A stretch of DNA of 11,112 nt from Atopobium sp. UBA6362 (GTDB taxonomy: Bacteria; Actinomycetota; Coriobacteriia; Coriobacteriales; Atopobiaceae): positions 521-11,632 of the forward strand of contig DJRK01000115.1 in the NCBI GenBank assembly GCA_002440065.1, in the 5' to 3' direction. This document shows, piece by piece, positions 1 through 5,966 of the stretch (its first letter is position 1; each line of letters opens with the position of its first letter). A program made the translations under genes and the position numbers. The notes under the pieces are model-generated. The model ran no database searches. It had not been told where the DNA came from and saw only the letters and a program-made list of their open reading frames with translations.

Positions 1-64
1 GCCACTCGGTGATGCCCTCGACGACTCCGAATACGGCGGCTTTGATGAGTTCGATGAAGTCCAA
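1..64 (-). CDS. uppP: Undecaprenyl-diphosphatase UppP/BacA, N-terminal fragment (runs off left edge)
   Basis: Reading the minus strand from TTG at 64-62 gives 21 codons, MDFIELIKAAVFGVVEGITE then W, and the frame stays open to the window edge. The stretch G-V-V-E-G-I-T-E-W is the first conserved block of the UppP/BacA family, normally followed by L-P-[IV]-S-S-T-G-H, which would lie just outside. The family dephosphorylates undecaprenyl pyrophosphate at the membrane, recycling the lipid carrier for peptidoglycan and wall-polymer synthesis. The TTG start is chosen because AAGAAGGAG (78-70) sits 5 nt upstream. It diverges from the secreted coiled-coil gene at 315. The family call is firm from one diagnostic block, but only about 8% of the protein is visible. 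Confidence 0.85.
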   Translation of the reverse strand, partial: MDFIELIKAAVFGVVEGITEW

Positions 65-314
65 AATCGCTCCTTCTTGGCTTGATTCGACCTTCCTACT
101 CTGACGCATGGAGGGGTCGCCGGGCTGCCCGCGGCCCATGCGACAGGGAAAAACCATCGCGTGTCGGCCGGTGCTCGGCCGGCTTCCGCCCCGCCCCGCG
201 CAGCCCGGTGGAAAGATGGTGTGCCGCGAAATCTGGTTGTAAAGTAAGGGAACTGCAAAACTGCACGACGAACGCCCGGCTCTTTCCGGGACCCCGATCG
301 CGAAGGTTCATCGC
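65..314. other. Divergent intergenic region with potential RNA structure
   Basis: These 250 nt separate uppP (minus) from the gene at 315 (plus) and show no convincing ORF. Three inverted repeats are visible. CGCATGG (105-111) pairs with CCATGCG (136-142). ACCATC (153-158) pairs with GATGGT (215-220), enclosing a GC-rich segment with tandem CGGCCGG. CCCGG (275-279) pairs with CCGGG (286-290) around CTCTTT, just before the Shine-Dalgarno. They could form a structured 5' leader for the plus-strand gene, or may simply reflect high GC content. No known riboswitch consensus was recognised, and no convincing -35/-10 pair was seen for either gene. Confidence 0.4.
70..78 (-). promoter_or_regulatory. 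Ribosome binding site deciding the uppP TTG start
   Basis: On the minus strand AAGAAGGAG is followed by a 5-nt spacer (CGATT) and TTG. This strong Shine-Dalgarno match is the reason for placing the start at 64 despite the non-ATG codon. Confidence 0.75.
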
Positions 315-1472
315 TTGATAGACGCTAAGCAGAACATGCGCCGCTCCCGCATCGCCGCCGCCGGCCTGGCCCTGGCGCTCGCAGCCGGCTCGGTCGCGCT
401 CACGGCCGCCCCGGGCGTCGCGCGCGCCGACTCCCTCGAGGAGCTGCAGCAGCGCATCGAGGAGAGCAACGCCTCCTACGACCAGGCGCAGCAGCGCGTC
501 GAGGACCTGTGCCGGCAGATCGAGGACAACGAGGAGCGCATCGCCCAGATCGAGGCCGAGCTCCCGCAGAAGAAGGAGGCCGCGGCCGACTCCATCCGTG
601 TCATGTACAAGATGCGCCAGGGTTCCAGCGGCCTCATCGACCTCCTGCTTTCCTCCGACGACTTCAACGACGTCATCACGACGCTGCGTTACCTCGACAC
701 GGTGACGGCGCACAACAACGGCGCCATCAACGACCTCGTGGACCTCGACACCGAGCTCGAGCAGACGAGGAGCGCCCTCGCCTCCGAGAAGTCCCAGGCC
801 GACTCCGACGCCCAGAGCGCGAAGGACGCGCTTGCGAGCGCCGTCTCGGCCCGCGAGGACCTCGAGGCGCAGATGGCCGCGAAGGCCGCCGCCGAGGAGG
901 CCGAGCGCCAGGCGGCGATCCAGGCCGCCCAACAGGCCGCCGAGCAGCAGGCCGCGGCCCAGAAGGCGGCCGACGACGCGAATGCCTCCGCCGACGCCTC
1001 CGACTCCGGCTCCTCCGCGGGCGGCGGGACCTTCAGCACCGGTACCGGCTCCACGGCGACCGTCGAGGTTCCCTCGAGCCCCGACCCCGGCACCGTCGAC
1101 TGGTCGAGCGACAAGCAGAACTTCGTCTCGAGCTGGGGCTCGCGCATCGACGCCTACCTCGCCGGATCTCCTCTCTCGGGCTACGGCAAGACGTTCGCCG
1201 AGGCCGCTTGGGCCTACGGCGTCGACCCGCGTTTCTCGCCGGCCATCAGCTGCGTCGAGAGCACCAAGGGCGCCTACTGCTTCAAGTCGCACAACGCCTG
1301 GGGCTGGGGCTCTTCCAGCTGGTCTACCTGGGAAGACGCCATCTGGGACCACGTTGCCGGCCTCGCCGCCGGCTACGACGGCCACCTCACCTACGCCGCC
1401 GCAAAGAAGTACTGCCCGCCGAACGCCGACTTCTGGTACTCGACGGTCCTGGCGCAGATGGAGCTCATCTAG
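315..1472 (+). CDS. Secreted PcsB-like coiled-coil protein with C-terminal lysozyme-like domain
   Basis: Predicted 385-aa exported protein. Residues 8-38 form a signal peptide (R-R-S-R, then an Ala/Leu-rich core) with likely cleavage after A-R-A (38). Residues 39-215 are heptad-like, Glu/Gln/Ala-rich and continuously helical, as in the PcsB/CwlO coiled-coil region that contacts FtsEX or controls wall hydrolases. A Ser/Gly/Thr linker (about 225-262) follows. The C-terminal ~120 residues contain I-S-C-V-E-S-T-K-G with Glu315, resembling the catalytic 'ES' motif of lysozyme-like lytic transglycosylases or glucosaminidases, plus N-A-W-G-W-G and three cysteines (313, 322, 367). It therefore differs from canonical PcsB, which ends in a CHAP domain. 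Start TTG 315 is chosen because GAAGG (302-306) lies 8 nt upstream; ATG 336 has a poorer site. A role in peptidoglycan remodelling is inferred. Confidence 0.8.
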   Translation: MIDAKQNMRRSRIAAAGLALALAAGSVALTAAPGVARADSLEELQQRIEESNASYDQAQQRVEDLCRQIEDNEERIAQIEAELPQKKEAAADSIRVMYKMRQGSSGLIDLLLSSDDFNDVITTLRYLDTVTAHNNGAINDLVDLDTELEQTRSALASEKSQADSDAQSAKDALASAVSAREDLEAQMAAKAAAEEAERQAAIQAAQQAAEQQAAAQKAADDANASADASDSGSSAGGGTFSTGTGSTATVEVPSSPDPGTVDWSSDKQNFVSSWGSRIDAYLAGSPLSGYGKTFAEAAWAYGVDPRFSPAISCVESTKGAYCFKSHNAWGWGSSSWSTWEDAIWDHVAGLAAGYDGHLTYAAAKKYCPPNADFWYSTVLAQMELI

Positions 1473-1536
1473 CCCCGCGGCCTGCGTGGGCCCCGCGCAT
1501 CACGCGCCTCGCCTTACATGAATCGCGGCACAAAGA

Positions 1537-1565
1537 AGAGCCTCGAGCCGATGGCCCGAGGTTCT
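1537..1565. terminator. Shared hairpin between convergent genes (possible bidirectional terminator)
   Basis: AGAGCCTCG (1537-1545) pairs with CGAGGTTCT (1557-1565), including one G-T wobble. The pairing continues as GCC/GGC (1547-1549 with 1553-1555) across an A-C mismatch, closing a 3-nt loop. It lies between the stop at 1472 and the manA stop at 1619, where both genes need termination. T-rich but not continuous tracts flank it on either strand (TATTCTT on plus, TTCTTTG on minus). Confidence 0.55.
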
Positions 1566-1618
1566 ATTCTTAGCCGGTTTATTGTCGCCCCGTTTTGCCC
1601 GCGGCGTCGATGCGAGAC

Positions 1619-2587
1619 CTACAGCGCGGTGGGGACGCGGCTCACGATGAGCTTCATCTGGCCGGTGCAGTCCAGGTCGCCGTAAGCGGCGGGGATGATG
1701 AAATGCGCGCCCTTCTTGACGTCGCGGCCGCCCACGGTGCCCTCGCCCTCGATGACGCTCACGCAGCGGAACGTGGGGATCGCCGAGAAGACCTTCTCGC
1801 CGTCGACGGTCACGAGGTCCACGAGGTAGCGGTCGGTGTCGGCGAGGTGCTGGATGCCGCCCACGACGGGCGTGGTCACGCGGCCGGATTCGATGGCCGG
1901 CGCGTCGAAGTTCACGCACTCGATGCTCTGCTTGAGGTGCAGGTCGCGCTTGGTGCCGTCGGCCTGGACGCGGTCGTAGTCGTAAACGCGGTAGGTGACG
2001 TCGCTCGACTGCTGGGTCTCGAGGATGACGGTGCCGCCCTTGATCGCGTGGATCGTGCCGGGGTCGATCTGGAAGAAGTCGCCCTGGTGGATGGGAATCT
2101 CGTTCAGGAGCTCGCTCCAGCGGCCCTCGTCGACCATCTGCCTGAACTCGTCGGCGTCCTTGGCGCGCTGGCCCACGACGATCGTGCCGCCCTCCTCGCA
2201 ACCAAGGACGTACCAGCACTCCTTCTTGCCGAGGGAACCGTTCTCGTGCTCGGCGGCGTAGGCGTCGTCGGGGTGGACCTGCACGGAGAGGTCGTCCTTC
2301 GCGTCGATGATCTTCACGAGGAGCGGGAACTCCTTGGCCTCGCCGGAGTCGGACGGCACGGCGCCAAAGATCTCGCGGTCGCTCTGCCAGACCTCGGAGA
2401 GCTTCTTGCCGTCGAAGGTGCCGCCGTCGACGGTGCAGTCGCCGTTGGGGTGGGCCGAGATGGCCCAGCACTCGCCGATCTGGCCCTCGGGGATGTCGTA
2501 GCCCCAATCATCGTGGAGCTTGCGCCCGCCCCAGATCTTCTCGTGGAATACGGGCTTGAGGAAGAGCAACTCGTGAAACTGCGACAT
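1619..2587 (-). CDS. manA: Mannose-6-phosphate isomerase, class I
   Basis: Predicted 322-aa cytosolic zinc enzyme interconverting mannose 6-phosphate and fructose 6-phosphate. It supplies mannose units for GDP-mannose and wall glycans, or feeds mannose into glycolysis. Family signatures, from ATG 2587: K-I-W-G-G near residue 17, G-E-C-W-A-I-S-A-H-P-N-G at 38-49, V-Q-V-H-P-D-D with His105, K-K-E-C-W-Y with Glu123, and D-P-G-T-I-H-A-I with His180. These histidines and the glutamate match the zinc ligands of the cupin active site. The length fits the short (~310-320 aa) Gram-positive form. ATG 2587 is preferred over GTG 2593, because AAAGGAG (2599-2593) overlaps that GTG and lies 5 nt before the ATG. 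The gene appears monocistronic. Confidence 0.93.
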   Translation of the reverse strand: MSQFHELLFLKPVFHEKIWGGRKLHDDWGYDIPEGQIGECWAISAHPNGDCTVDGGTFDGKKLSEVWQSDREIFGAVPSDSGEAKEFPLLVKIIDAKDDLSVQVHPDDAYAAEHENGSLGKKECWYVLGCEEGGTIVVGQRAKDADEFRQMVDEGRWSELLNEIPIHQGDFFQIDPGTIHAIKGGTVILETQQSSDVTYRVYDYDRVQADGTKRDLHLKQSIECVNFDAPAIESGRVTTPVVGGIQHLADTDRYLVDLVTVDGEKVFSAIPTFRCVSVIEGEGTVGGRDVKKGAHFIIPAAYGDLDCTGQMKLIVSRVPTAL

Positions 2588-2592
2588 GTCCA

Positions 2593-2599
2593 CTCCTTT
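2593..2599 (-). promoter_or_regulatory. manA ribosome binding site
   Basis: AAAGGAG on the minus strand, 5 nt before ATG 2587. It overlaps the upstream in-frame GTG, which rules that codon out as the start. Confidence 0.75.
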
Positions 2600-2635
2600 G
2601 TGTGAGATGTCCAGACCTAATCCACAGACGGTTCT

Positions 2636-2641
2636 ATTCTA
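2636..2641 (-). promoter_or_regulatory. Candidate -10 element for manA
   Basis: TAGAAT on the minus strand, about 50 nt before the manA ATG, lies in a locally AT-rich stretch. A weak -35 candidate (TATTCA) sits 17 nt upstream. Only the -10 resembles consensus, so this is tentative. Confidence 0.3.
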
Positions 2642-2759
2642 CTTCTAAACGGTCGATTTGAATACTTTGAACGGCTTGTTGCTTTCTGCAAACCATAAAC
2701 GAGGGGTGAATTCGGTCGGCGGGCGGCCCGCGCGATCCGTGTTTGGGCGGGCCGCGCGA

Positions 2760-2903
2760 GAAAAATCGAACATTTCTGTGACTCGCAAGCGGTTTGTCCA
2801 GTAGACGCCCAAAGGGCCAACCTTCTGACCTGCGGTTTTGCTGGACCGAATCGCTTGGCTACTCGCCCAGTCGGCTGCGAGTCACAGAGATGTTCGAATT
2901 TTC
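2760..2903. repeat. 144-nt imperfect inverted-repeat element (MITE-like or structured RNA)
   Basis: The 28-nt arms 2760-2787 and 2876-2903 are inverted copies with 26 of 28 positions matching; the shared core is CTGTGACTCGCA. Just inside, CAAGCGGTTTGTCCAG (2786-2801) pairs imperfectly with the strand at 2841-2857, so the fold continues inward around GCCC-AAA-GGGC (2807-2817). On the right, ACTCGC (2861-2866) can also pair with GCGAGT (2877-2882), competing with the outer stem. One arm mismatch is a T-G wobble on the plus strand but A-C on the minus. No target-site duplication or transposase was seen. Its nature (dispersed repeat, RNA or regulatory element) is undetermined. Confidence 0.75.
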
Positions 2904-3028
2904 CTCAGCTGCCGCGGTCCAGACGGGCTCTCGGCTGGTTTTGGGGTGCTGATTTGATTCGGACGGCGGGCTCGCCGGGGTAAGCGACGCGTGTCCTGTT
3001 ATGGTTGGAAGCTGGCCATCGTCCGTTT

Positions 3029-3032
3029 GGAG
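3029..3032 (+). promoter_or_regulatory. Ribosome binding site deciding the MBOAT TTG start
   Basis: GGAG followed by 8 nt and TTG at 3041. It supports starting translation 12 codons downstream of the longer in-frame TTG at 3005. Confidence 0.5.
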
Positions 3033-3040
3033 CTGAGAGT

Positions 3041-4228
3041 TTGTCGTTTTACGCTTCCGCCTCGTTTTTTCTCGCGCTCGTCGTGCTCGGCGTGCCCGCG
3101 TCCGTGCTCGGCCTTGCCGAGAAGTCCCTGCGCCGCTATGGGATGGTCGCCTCGTGCATCATGCTCGCGTTGCTGTTCTCGCAGTCGCCCGCCCAGCTCG
3201 TCGCCTTCGTGGCCTTTCTCGTTGTGGCGCTCGTTGCGCTGCGCCTCACGCTCGCGAGCTGGCGATCGGGCAAGAAGAACCTCGCGCTGTATCGCGCCTG
3301 CCTCGCCGCGACCTTGGCGCCCCTCGTCATATATAAAGTGAGCTTCGCCGCGGGGGAGGGGCTGTGGGGGTTCATCGGCCTCTCGTACGTGACGTTCAAG
3401 GCGGTGCAGGTGCTCATTGAGGTCCGCGACGGCCTCATCGATCAGATCGGCACCTGCGACTACCTGTATTTCCTCACGTTCTTCGCGACCGTCACGTCCG
3501 GCCCCATCGACCGCAGCCGGCGCTTCCTCGAGGACGCGCACCGCACATGGACGCGCGCGGAATACGCCGATTACCTCGGCCGCGGCGTGTTATACATCCT
3601 GATGGGAGCGGTGGGCCAGCTCGTCATCGCGACGGTCGCGCTCAAGTACTTCCAGCTCGACCGGCCGCTCACGGCGCTCGGCCTCGCCTGGGGAATCGGC
3701 CGCCAGGTCGTCAACGCCTATCTCTACGGCATCTACCTCTTCTTCGATTTCGCGGGCTATAGCCTCATGGCCATCGGCGCGAGCTACGTCTTCGGCATCC
3801 GGACGCCGCGGAACTTCCACGCCCCCTACCTCGCTCCCGACATAAAAGATTTCTGGAATCGCTGGCACATCACGCTCTCTACCTGGCTGCGCGACTTCGT
3901 GTTCATGCGCCTCGTGCGCACGGCGACCAAGCGCAAATGGTTCAAGGACCGCCAACGGCGCGCCGGATTCGGCTACGTGGCGAACATGCTCGTCATGGGG
4001 GCGTGGCATGGCCTCACGCTCGACTACCTGCTCTACGGCCTCTACCATGGCGTCCTTCTCGCCGCGACGGATACGTGGCAGAAGAAGAGCCGCTTCTACC
4101 GCGCGCACAAGGACGACGGCTGGTTCCGCGCGCTCGAGTGGTTCGTGACCATGCAGCTCGTGATCGTGGGCTTCGCCATCTTTTCGGGCCAGCTGGGCTA
4201 CATCGTGGGGAGGGTCGTCAATGGATAA
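3041..4228 (+). CDS. dltB: DltB-like MBOAT-family acyltransferase
   Basis: Predicted 395-aa multi-pass membrane O-acyltransferase. DltB takes D-alanine from carrier protein DltC on the cytosolic face and passes it outward for teichoic-acid esterification. Seen here: about ten hydrophobic segments; F-A-T-V-T-S-G-P-I-D-R (148-158), matching the DltB 'FF-x-x-x-x-S-G-P-I' motif; D-F-W-N-R-W-H-I-T-L-S-T-W-L-R-D with His276; and M-G-A-W-H-G with His323. These are the two conserved MBOAT histidines. Starting at TTG 3041 gives M-S-F-Y, the usual compact N-terminus of this family; the longer start adds a non-hydrophobic extension without a Shine-Dalgarno. It overlaps the next gene by 8 nt, so it heads a translationally coupled operon. 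AlgI/PatA-type MBOATs are alternatives, but the DltD partner favours DltB. Confidence 0.88.
   Translation: MSFYASASFFLALVVLGVPASVLGLAEKSLRRYGMVASCIMLALLFSQSPAQLVAFVAFLVVALVALRLTLASWRSGKKNLALYRACLAATLAPLVIYKVSFAAGEGLWGFIGLSYVTFKAVQVLIEVRDGLIDQIGTCDYLYFLTFFATVTSGPIDRSRRFLEDAHRTWTRAEYADYLGRGVLYILMGAVGQLVIATVALKYFQLDRPLTALGLAWGIGRQVVNAYLYGIYLFFDFAGYSLMAIGASYVFGIRTPRNFHAPYLAPDIKDFWNRWHITLSTWLRDFVFMRLVRTATKRKWFKDRQRRAGFGYVANMLVMGAWHGLTLDYLLYGLYHGVLLAATDTWQKKSRFYRAHKDDGWFRALEWFVTMQLVIVGFAIFSGQLGYIVGRVVNG
4208..4214 (+). promoter_or_regulatory. Ribosome binding site inside the MBOAT gene for the 87-aa protein
   Basis: GGGAGGG, 6 nt before ATG 4221. It lies within the last codons of the upstream gene, supporting translational coupling of the two membrane proteins. 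Confidence 0.7.
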
Positions 4229-4484
4229 GGACGAGACCAAGGGCTCGGCAAAGAGGGGCCTGCTCAAGTGGGTCGTCGCCCTGGGGAAGCCGACGGGTGC
4301 GCGCGGCGGCGCGACCTGGCCCGAGGGCGTCGTCGAGCGCATCCGCGCGTGGTTCTTTGGCGGGACGCCCGCGGCCGATGCGGCCTGCGGCGTGGTCGCC
4401 GCCGTATGCGCGGCCGTACTGCTGTGGTTCTTCTTCGTGTCCGCATACGGCGTCCCCGCGGCGCCGGTCTACGCCGGCTTCTAG
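4221..4484 (+). CDS. DltX-like single-pass membrane protein with C-terminal YxxF motif
   Basis: Predicted 87-aa protein. Residues 1-50 are basic and presumably cytosolic; one transmembrane helix spans about 54-75; and a short outside tail ends exactly at V-Y-A-G-F (Tyr84, Phe87). In known dlt operons, DltX is a ~50-aa single-pass protein ending in F-x-Y-x-x-F (for example F-I-Y-N-E-F), whose tyrosine is reported to carry the D-alanyl group between DltB and DltD. Position, topology and terminal motif agree. The first aromatic is replaced by Pro/Val here and the N-terminal extension is longer than usual. ATG 4221 lies inside the MBOAT 3' end (8-nt overlap, 4221-4228), with GGGAGGG (4208-4214) as a strong Shine-Dalgarno. 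Existence of the gene is firm; the DltX assignment is an inference from motif and context. Confidence 0.75.
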   Translation: MDKDETKGSAKRGLLKWVVALGKPTGARGGATWPEGVVERIRAWFFGGTPAADAACGVVAAVCAAVLLWFFFVSAYGVPAAPVYAGF

Positions 4485-4502
4485 GGGGGTGGCCAGAGGA
4501 AA

Positions 4503-5816
4503 ATGCGACGTCTAGCTGCGATTTTTGCCGGCTTGGGGCTTGTGGCCGCCGCTGGGCTGTATGCCTGCCGCGGGATCGTGGGGGCGGCGACCCGCGCGGT
4601 CGACGAGGCCCCCTACGTCTCGTATACGGCCACCGACGAGGCGGCGAGCTACGACTTCATGCACGAGGAGTTCCGCGCGCGGCTCGGGCTGGGCAACAAC
4701 ACGAAGCTCGTCTTTGGGTCGTCGGAGCTCTACCCGGCGTCGACGGCGGGCGAGGCGCACCCCATCGCGCTGTTCTGCGGCAAGAAGCACGGCCTCGACC
4801 TCATGCCCGTGGGCCGCGCCTATTGCGCCGACCTCTGGCACGCCATCGAGCTCGGGGCCTTCGCCGACGACGTCGAGGCGACGGGCGACAACCGCGTCGT
4901 GATCATGCTGAGCATGCAGTGGTTCACGGTTGCGCGTACCACCTCGGCCGACCTGGGCTCCTCGTTCTCGCGCGGCGCCTACGACGCGTTCATGGCGAGC
5001 GGCCGCTTCTCGGACGGGCTCAAGCAGCGCGTCGCCCGGAGCCTTTCCGCCTACGGCATCGACACCGGCGCGGAGGGCACGGCGCTGGGCCGCGCGGTCT
5101 CGACGGTGGAGGGCTGGGCGCAGAAGGGGCAGAAGGCCCTGCGCCTCGACCTCGCCTTTGCCGGGGCGGCCGCGTCGCCCGCCCTCGACGGCCTCGCGGG
5201 CAAGACGGACGCCGAGGTCAACGGGGATTGCGCGGGCGAGAACACGGGCGCGGGCGCGGACGCTGCGGACGACGCGGGCGCGGGCTCGGATGCCGTGGAC
5301 GGCGCGTCAGCCGCAAGCGCCACTGCCGTTTCCCTCGACTGGGGCGAGGTCTTCTCGCAGGCGCGCCAGGAAGCGGCGAGCAACGCGTCGAACAACGACC
5401 TCGGCTACGACCAGTGGGACTGGAACAAGGGCTGGTACGAGAAGTTCCTGCGGGCCGGCACCGCTTGGCGGCCCTTCGACGACGGCTCCCTCTTTAGCGA
5501 GGACGAGTTCGCCGACTTCCAGACGCTCCTCGACGTGTGCCGCGAGGCCGGCATCAAGCCGCTCGTCGTGGTCCAGGCCGTGAAGGGCGCCTCCTACGAC
5601 CAGACGATCTACGACGCGGACGCCCGCGCCGGCTACGTCGCGCGCGTGAAGCAGATGGCGCTCGATGCCGGGGCCGACGTCGCGGACTTCTCGACGCACG
5701 ACTATGACGCGCTCTTCAACCGCGACGAGGCGCACCCCTCGCCGCTCGGCAGTGCGTACTACTCGCGTTGTATCTATCGGTGGTTCACGGAAGGCGTCGT
5801 GGACTGCGGCGAGTGA
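4503..5816 (+). CDS. dltD: DltD-like membrane-anchored SGNH-fold acyl-transfer protein
   Basis: Predicted 437 aa. Residues 1-25 are a hydrophobic signal-anchor, containing G-L-Y-A-C (Cys22), a marginal lipobox. L-V-F-G-S-S-E-L (69-76) is the DltD nucleophile block; V-V-I-M-L-S-M-Q-W-F is the following family block; and D-E-A-H-P-S with Asp408/His411 supplies the rest of the triad. G-Y-D-Q-W-D-W-N and P-L-V-V-V-Q also fit DltD. DltD acts outside the membrane with DltB to place D-alanine on teichoic acid. An Ala/Asp/Gly-rich low-complexity stretch (about 238-276) interrupts the middle and is unusual. AGAGGA is close before ATG 4503, 18 nt after the upstream stop, so it is the third operon gene. 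The substrate polymer is unknown in this lineage. Confidence 0.87.
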   Translation: MRRLAAIFAGLGLVAAAGLYACRGIVGAATRAVDEAPYVSYTATDEAASYDFMHEEFRARLGLGNNTKLVFGSSELYPASTAGEAHPIALFCGKKHGLDLMPVGRAYCADLWHAIELGAFADDVEATGDNRVVIMLSMQWFTVARTTSADLGSSFSRGAYDAFMASGRFSDGLKQRVARSLSAYGIDTGAEGTALGRAVSTVEGWAQKGQKALRLDLAFAGAAASPALDGLAGKTDAEVNGDCAGENTGAGADAADDAGAGSDAVDGASAASATAVSLDWGEVFSQARQEAASNASNNDLGYDQWDWNKGWYEKFLRAGTAWRPFDDGSLFSEDEFADFQTLLDVCREAGIKPLVVVQAVKGASYDQTIYDADARAGYVARVKQMALDAGADVADFSTHDYDALFNRDEAHPSPLGSAYYSRCIYRWFTEGVVDCGE

Positions 5817-5864
5817 CGTGCCCTGCGTTGCCGCGGCCGTCGAGCCGATGGCCGTTGGCCCGAG

Positions 5865-5910
5865 CCCCCGGTTGCGGGTTTCTTGACGACCCAGACCGGG
5901 GGTATTTTTG
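5865..5910 (+). terminator. Rho-independent terminator of the dltB-X-D-like operon
   Basis: CCCCCGGT (5865-5872) pairs perfectly with ACCGGGGG (5895-5902). An inner GGGT/ACCC stem (5876-5879 with 5889-5892) extends it, and TATTTTTG (5903-5910) follows at once. It lies 49 nt after the dltD-like stop and 56 nt before the next gene, separating the two transcription units. Confidence 0.85.
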
Positions 5911-5966
5911 TCCGTCGCATGGGCTAGACTCGAACCCACGCGAGACGAAAGGGACAGGTGGCCTTG

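Larger units (their letters stand above)
2588..3040. other. Long divergent intergenic region between manA and the acyltransferase operon
   Basis: About 450 nt without a credible gene. From left to right it holds the manA Shine-Dalgarno and an AT-rich promoter-like stretch (to about 2700); a GC hairpin with GCGGCCCGC (2723-2731) pairing perfectly with GCGGGCCGC (2747-2755); the 144-nt inverted-repeat element at 2760-2903; a small hairpin CGGCG/CGCCG (2964-2968 with 2973-2977); and the Shine-Dalgarno of the MBOAT gene. No convincing promoter for the MBOAT operon was found. Confidence 0.6.

Noticed and set aside
65..314. Known riboswitch (c-di-AMP, cobalamin or c-di-GMP type) upstream of the hydrolase gene
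   Set aside because: Suggestive short pieces (for example CAGGGAAAAACC) occur, but the conserved core blocks of each class are missing in order and spacing.
96..1385. 429-codon minus-strand frame
   Set aside because: Antisense shadow of the coiled-coil hydrolase gene; low-complexity Gly/Val/Leu/Arg content and no start signal.
1560..2640. GGTTCTATTCT occurring on both sides of manA (1560-1570 and 2630-2640)
   Set aside because: An 11-nt match is expected several times by chance in a window of this size; no transposase or duplication signature accompanies it.
2617..2820. 67-codon minus-strand frame in the manA upstream gap
   Set aside because: It runs across the inverted-repeat arm and the GC hairpin, lacks a Shine-Dalgarno, and has no recognisable protein features.
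4268..5497. 409-codon plus-strand frame in another phase
   Set aside because: Arg-rich out-of-phase reading that overlaps the 87-aa and DltD-like genes, both of which have family motifs and Shine-Dalgarno sites.
5908..5930. Promoter before the carboxypeptidase gene using TAGACT as -10
   Set aside because: TAGACT (5925-5930) is plausible but no -35 hexamer lies at acceptable spacing; the candidate TTGTCC is only 11 nt away.
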